This document shows positions 28,275 to 32,187 of a stretch of 32,187 nt of DNA, piece after piece. Where the stretch lies: positions 1-32,187 of the forward strand of contig DASYUL010000060.1 in assembly GCA_036001245.1 (NCBI GenBank), given 5' to 3'. Made by a program: the position numbers and the translations under genes. The notes under the pieces are model-generated. The model did no database searches. It saw only the letters and a list, made by a program, of their open reading frames with translations, and was not told where the DNA came from. Positions within the stretch are counted from its first letter, which is position 1; every line of letters begins with the position of its first letter. The DNA comes from Gp7-AA6 sp036001245 (GTDB lineage Bacteria; Acidobacteriota; Thermoanaerobaculia; UBA5066; Gp7-AA6).

Positions 28275-29084
28275 CTAGGCAGACTCTCTGGCCGAAGACC
28301 TGTCTCTCTCGTCCTTTTCCCTGTCGTCGTCGGTCCCGAAGAGTCTCGCGAAGAAGCCCTTCTTCACCTTCAGGTTGTTGTTGACCTCACGGACGCCCGG
28401 CGCGGCCTCCGCGATGTCTTCCGCGAGCCTCTTCTGCGCGCGGTCCTCGACTTCGCCTTCGAGTGTGACGACGCAGCTCGCAACGACGATCTCGATGTCA
28501 CTTGCGTCGAGCTCGCCGTTCTGAGAGAACTCCTCGCTCACGTCCTCGCGGATCCTCTCGTCGGACCGCTGATAGCTCTTCGGCCCGCGTCCCGTGAACC
28601 GCCCGCGTGGAACTCGGGCGAGATGGCTCGAGGTGCCGTAGTAATCGCCCGGCTCGTCAAAGACCTCGGAGGTCGTGAACTCCGTTCTCCAGCGCTCGGG
28701 GGTGCGGTAGCTGCGCGATTCGAACCCCTGCTCGCCAGGACTCCACCCGTAGAGGTCACCGGAGCCCTGGCCGTATCCGCCCTCGGGTTGCCAGCCGAAG
28801 TCGCTCCCGTATCTCTCCAGACGATAACGCCGCGTCGTCTCCGGATGGAATTCCCTCCCGCCACCGGTCAAGTCCGGCCGTCCTTCCCCTTCGAAGGAGC
28901 GGGTTTGACCGGAGCGGAGTCGCTCCGGATAACCTTCGTTGTACTCGCGCCCGTAGCCCCACGAGCTTTCCCCCGGCCACCGCGACTCCCCGCCGCGACC
29001 GAAAGTCTGCCGCTCGTAGTCGCTCCGTCCGAATTCCTCATCGCGATCGAATCGGCCTCGCTCGCGATATTCGTCGTAAGCCAT
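28275..29084 (-). CDS. BON-domain protein with Tyr/Arg/Gly-rich low-complexity N-terminus
   Basis: A 269-aa protein from the ATG at 29084, preceded by AAGGAGG. The first ~170 residues are low-complexity and rich in Tyr, Arg, Gly, Glu and Ser (MAYDEYRERGRFDRDEEF at the start, with repeated RYG and GYGR-like motifs). About residues 180-245 form a BON domain: DERIREDVSEEFSQNGELDASDIEIVV, then VTLEGEVEDRAQKRLAEDI and GVREVNNNLKV. The end is a charged tail. It has no signal peptide. The Arg/Tyr-rich part resembles phase-separating or nucleic-acid/envelope-associating tails; its function is not known. Similar SWFGDRDR-like BON proteins are common in soil bacteria and are often stress-induced. Confidence 0.85.
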   Translation of the reverse strand: MAYDEYRERGRFDRDEEFGRSDYERQTFGRGGESRWPGESSWGYGREYNEGYPERLRSGQTRSFEGEGRPDLTGGGREFHPETTRRYRLERYGSDFGWQPEGGYGQGSGDLYGWSPGEQGFESRSYRTPERWRTEFTTSEVFDEPGDYYGTSSHLARVPRGRFTGRGPKSYQRSDERIREDVSEEFSQNGELDASDIEIVVASCVVTLEGEVEDRAQKRLAEDIAEAAPGVREVNNNLKVKKGFFARLFGTDDDREKDERDRSSARESA

Positions 29085-29207
29085 AAACCGTTGCCTCCTT
29101 TCTGAGATTCGAACCTGAAGAGAGGCTGCAACATGTATGCCGCCAGCCGCGCCACGTTGCGCACGCACGCAACGAAGCGGACTCGACTGCACCGACGGGA
29201 TCGGGGA

Positions 29208-30164
29208 TTACAGTCCCTGAATCCTCACTCCGCCACCACTCGTGTGCAGGCGCAGCAATTCGCCGCCCGTTCCCATCGTGCCCTGCAGTTTGCCGCGCGA
29301 TATCGCGCCGTGAACGGTGATCGGAACGTCGGCGTGGACGGAGTTTCCGGAGGCGTCGATGCGGAGCCCGACGGATGGGTCGATCGACACTTCGATTCCG
29401 CCTCCCGACGTCTCGAGCGAACCGCCCCGAGCATTGCCGCGCGCGAAGGTCGCCTCGATTCCGCCGCCGGATGTGTCCGCCTCGATGCGCCCGCCGGCAT
29501 CGTGGATGTGAATGCCGCCGCCGGAGCTGTGCGCCCGGATGTCTCCGCTCACGCGATCGAGGCGCACCGAGCCGCCGCTCGTCTCGGCGTCGATCGTCCC
29601 GTCGAGCCCGCTCCCCTCGATCCCGCCGCCGGAAGTCTCGACGCGCACCTTCCCGCGAATTTGCTCGAGCTCGATCCCGCCTCCCGACGTGTGCCCCTCC
29701 AGGTCGCCGACGAGATCGCGAACTTCGATGCCCCCGCCCGACGTCTCGAGCCGCGCGTCCGACCGCAGGCCGGCGATTTTGATGCGGCCGCCGGACGTGT
29801 CGACGTCGAGCGCGGTCTGTGCAGGAACCTTCACCTCCCAGTGGACCGAGTCGCCGCGGTTCATCCATCCGAAGATCCGGCCGCGCTTACGGTGTGCGGT
29901 GACCGAAACGGAGCCGCGATCCTCCCGGAAGTTGAAACGGAGAAGCTCGTCCAGGTCGTGCCGCCGCGACGTGATGACGAGCCGCGCGCCCGGGCTGTTC
30001 GTCCCGACGACGGTGACGCTCCCCATGTCCGTATCGAGGGAAAAACGCCCGCCGGGTTCCAGCCGGAGCGTCTTCTCCATTCGGGATTCGGCGGCGATAG
30101 AGAGCGCGGGAACCAACAGGCCGGCGACGACGACCGGAACTCGGCGCAGGGCGCGTCCTCTCAT
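29208..30164 (-). CDS. DUF4097-type exported beta-helix protein
   Basis: A 318-aa protein from the ATG at 30164 with GGAGGA upstream. A signal peptide ends around SIAAESR (residue 25). After a strand-rich lead (TLRLEPGGRFSLDTDMGSVTVVG), the sequence contains at least seven turns of the TSGGGI repeat (TSGGRI, TSGGGIEV, TSGGGIEL, SSGGGIHI and so on, about every 19-21 residues), forming a stacked beta-helix. DUF4097 proteins are thought to be surface or periplasmic adhesin-like polymers; their function is unknown, and they often sit next to sigma/anti-sigma genes. An ECF-like promoter motif shared with the sigma gene lies upstream, so it may be a target of that factor. Confidence 0.9.
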   Translation of the reverse strand: MRGRALRRVPVVVAGLLVPALSIAAESRMEKTLRLEPGGRFSLDTDMGSVTVVGTNSPGARLVITSRRHDLDELLRFNFREDRGSVSVTAHRKRGRIFGWMNRGDSVHWEVKVPAQTALDVDTSGGRIKIAGLRSDARLETSGGGIEVRDLVGDLEGHTSGGGIELEQIRGKVRVETSGGGIEGSGLDGTIDAETSGGSVRLDRVSGDIRAHSSGGGIHIHDAGGRIEADTSGGGIEATFARGNARGGSLETSGGGIEVSIDPSVGLRIDASGNSVHADVPITVHGAISRGKLQGTMGTGGELLRLHTSGGGVRIQGL

Positions 30165-30209
30165 GGGTCCTCCTCCGGGCGGCAAGGCTTGCGCCGTCCT
30201 TCTGCCTGC

Positions 30210-30236
30210 TTCTAACGCAAGGGGAGCCGGAAGGTT
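30210..30236 (-). promoter_or_regulatory. Putative ECF-type promoter upstream of the DUF4097 gene
   Basis: Minus strand: AACCTTCC (30236-30229), 12 bp, then GTTAGAA (30216-30210), about 46 nt before the ATG. It matches the sigma-gene promoter in the 8-bp -35 element and in the leading GTT of the -10 region. Confidence 0.45.
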
Positions 30237-30246
30237 CCGGCGCGAA

Positions 30247-30390
30247 TCAGGCTTTCCGCCTCCGGGGCTGGCGTTTTGCACCGGCTTCCGGCGGCGTGAC
30301 GTGCTTCTCCAGCCGTTTCGCGTAGGCGTGGGTGAACTCGGCGAGATCGTCGGCTTCGAAAAGAAAGTCAGCGTCCAGGCGGAACTGCAT
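30247..30390 (-). CDS. Small basic-tailed protein (47 aa)
   Basis: A 47-aa open frame starting at ATG 30390 with a strong GAGGAG 6 nt upstream. The first ~28 residues are acidic and helical (FLFEADDLAEFTHAYAKRLEKHV), the last ~18 are Pro/Lys/Arg-rich (AKRQPRRRKA). It has no transmembrane segment. I do not recognise a family. The ribosome-binding site, compact position upstream of the DUF4097 gene and the sharp acidic-to-basic division argue that it is real; it could be a small DNA- or RNA-associated regulator. It is divergent from the phosphodiesterase gene, which starts only ~20 bp away. Confidence 0.55.
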   Translation of the reverse strand: MQFRLDADFLFEADDLAEFTHAYAKRLEKHVTPPEAGAKRQPRRRKA

Positions 30391-30411
30391 CCGGTGCTCC
30401 TCGAAAGCCCG

Positions 30412-32187
30412 ATGCTACGATTTTCGGACTCTGCTGATCGCAACTCTTCGCGGGCTCCTCCTGCGGGGTCTCGCTGTCGTCTCAGTCGCGGCGCTCCTTC
30501 GATGCGCTCCGACCGCCGCTCCTCGTCCGGCCTCGCCGCCGCCTCCGCCCGGCGGCCGCGCCGTCCTCATCTCCTTCGACGGGGTCGCGGGAGTGCGGCT
30601 CGAGGCGATGCTCGAAGATCCCGGGAAGCTTCCGATCGGGGCGTTCCGCCGCCTCGCCGCGCGGGGGTTCCACGCCGTCCGCTCCGTTCCGCCGACCCCC
30701 TCGTTGACCGCGGTCTCGCACATCACGCACGTGACGGGCGCGCTTCCTCAGGCGACCGGCATCGTTTCCAACCTGATGCTGGATCCGAGAAAACCTTTCG
30801 GCGCGACCATCTCGGGGTTTTTCGCGCCCATCCGGGCGGAAACGCTCTGGCAGGCGGCCCGCCGGCAGGGAAAGCGCGTCGGCGTGATGCTCTATCCCGG
30901 GGCCGACGGCAGCGGCCCGGAGCGCACCGCCGACTGGATGATGACGTGGCCCGGGGACCCGCTCGTTGCCGGCCGGCTTCACGCGATCGCCGAGGCCGCG
31001 TGGCAGCCCGTCTCGGGCAGGGACGCTCCGCCCAGTTTCTCGCCGGCGCGCCGGACCGTCCTCGCGTTCGACAACACCGCGCACTCGGTCGCGGTCGTCG
31101 CACTCGACGGGACGAACGACGGCCGCGTGGACTACGACCGGGTGTTCGTCGTGCCCGACGCGGGAGAGCGTCGCGAGGTGCGGCCCGGCGAGTGGTTTCC
31201 CGTCGAGGTATCGAGTCCCGAAGGGCGGACCGGCGCCTGGTGCAAACTGCTCGCGCTCGCGCCTGACCTCGCGACGGCGGAGATCTACGTCGGGCCTCTC
31301 TCGCGGTCGACCGGCGTCCCGCGCGAATGGGTTCGGCGGCTCGACGAAGAGATCGGGTTCTGGCCGGGGATGCCCGACACCGACGTCTTCGGCGAAAACA
31401 GCGCTCGTCCCGAGGTTTTTCTCGAGCAGGTCGATCGGCTGGTCGACTTCCTCACTCGAGCCGACCTTCTCGCGCTCTCGCGCCGCGACTGGGACCTCCT
31501 CCTTATTTATCAGCCGGAGGTCGACGAGACCTCGCACGAGTTCCTTCTCGTCGATCCCGCACAATCGCGTTTTACTCCGGAGCGCTCCGCGCGATTCTCG
31601 AGTTTCGTCGAAAAGAGCTACGCGCTCGCCGAGCGGTCACTCGACGAGATCGAAAAGGCGCTCGCTCCTACGGATTCGCTCTTCGTGACGTCCGACCACG
31701 GAATGACCGCGATCTTCGCGGACATCGCGATCAACCGGATCCTCCAGGACGCCGGGGTCGTCACGGTGGACCAGAGGAAGAAAGTCGCGTCGTCGTCGCC
31801 CGTCATGGCGGTCGCCTCGAGCGGGATCGCGCACGTCTACCGGAATCCGTCGGCGGACCGCACCGCCCTCGATCGCGCCCAAGGGGCGATCACGGAGTTC
31901 CGCGTCCGAGAGGTGAGTCCGTTCGATCGGATCGTCCGGCGCGAGGACGCCGGCGACCTCGGTCTGAACGCGCCGGAATCCGGCGACCTCATCGTCCTCG
32001 CGAAGCCCGGCTACCAGTTCATCAGCGGCGCCGACGGAGACGCCGTCCGCGAGAGCCACAGCTACGGCGGCCACGGGTACCGAAACGTCTACCCGCAGAT
32101 CGACGCGACGTTTTTCGCGGTCGGCCCGGCCATTCCGCACGAGCGGGTCGAGTCGATCGGGTCCTGGCAGATCGCCGCGCGGGTCGC
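30412..32187 (+). CDS. Exported type I phosphodiesterase/alkaline phosphatase-superfamily protein (partial, start unresolved)
   Basis: At least 590 residues, running off the right edge. The main frame has the metal-binding AVLISFDGV, then TPSLTAVSHITHVTGALPQATGI with the nucleophile Thr, then YQPEVDETSHEF, SDHGMTAIF and SYGGHGYRN, so the NPP/alkaline phosphatase metal sites are complete as far as visible. The N-terminus is a hydrophobic export segment (RTLLIATLRGLLLRGLAVVSVAALLRC). No ATG exists in this frame upstream of FDG. An ATG at 30412 opens the neighbouring frame, and the two join if one base is removed or gained near the TTTT at 30420-30423; a GTG at 30332 is the only in-frame alternative, in a region antisense to the small gene. 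A frameshift or sequencing error is likely. Substrate class (nucleotide, phospholipid or sugar phosphate ester) cannot be set. Confidence 0.82.

Noticed and set aside
29512..31266. Long plus-strand frame spanning DUF4097 antisense and the phosphodiesterase
   Set aside because: Before 30400 it mirrors the DUF4097 repeats on the other strand, and after that it is out of frame with the phosphodiesterase motifs; only its ATG at 30412 may matter.
1..32187. tRNA, rRNA or riboswitch genes
   Set aside because: No cloverleaf with a T-loop GTTCGAATC-type signature in intergenic DNA, no rRNA segments, and no recognisable riboswitch core.

Overview
The window is high-GC, densely packed bacterial chromosome. 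The gene repertoire points to Acidobacteriota or a close relative: a BlaI/M56-TPR pair, a Ser/Thr kinase with a C-terminal propeller, DUF4097 and BON proteins, a YpdA-type reductase, and short intergenic hairpin repeats. That placement is inference from gene content. No rRNA or tRNA was recognised, and both edges cut through genes.

Layout. 1-6.5 kb: a fused LeuD/LeuC-like hydro-lyase (cut by the left edge), a radical SAM protein, and a BlaI repressor with a BlaR1-like M56 protease carrying TPRs; a BlaI-type inverted repeat overlaps the predicted -10 box. 6.8-9.3 kb: two small exported proteins divergent around a 22-bp palindrome, then a DUF748 envelope protein. 9.4-13.1 kb: NUDIX and HAD hydrolases (4-bp overlap), a cytochrome P450 and a UdgX-type uracil-DNA glycosylase. 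13.1-14.8 kb: an accessory patch with an HNH restriction endonuclease split by an in-frame TAA and an RHH/PIN toxin-antitoxin pair. 14.8-17.4 kb: a Ser/Thr kinase.

17.4-22.6 kb is a rearranged zone. It holds an out-of-frame fusion of the two ends of a molybdenum hydroxylase operon, an RRM protein, the Lon protease flanked on both sides by arrays of one hairpin repeat, a ~30-codon cdsA tail on the opposite strand, and a RelE-type toxin-antitoxin pair. 22.6-25.5 kb: archaemetzincin-like protease, 5-formyl-THF cyclo-ligase, THEP1-like NTPase whose start codon overlaps that of the cyclo-ligase, thioesterase, and a Doc/AbrB pair. 25.6-28.2 kb: an ECF sigma factor translationally coupled to a methyltransferase that has a C-terminal Ada-type zinc module, then YpdA. 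28.3-32.2 kb: BON protein, DUF4097 protein, a 47-aa small protein and an exported phosphodiesterase cut by the right edge.

Three patterns stand out. (1) The hairpin repeats keep a constant outer frame while the inner stem changes on both arms, and four of the intergenic inverted repeats begin 4-8 nt after a stop codon. (2) The sigma factor and the DUF4097 gene have the same AACCTTCC promoter element, suggesting a small regulon around the alkylation-repair fusion. (3) Lon sits between repeat arrays that coincide with remnants of other operons.
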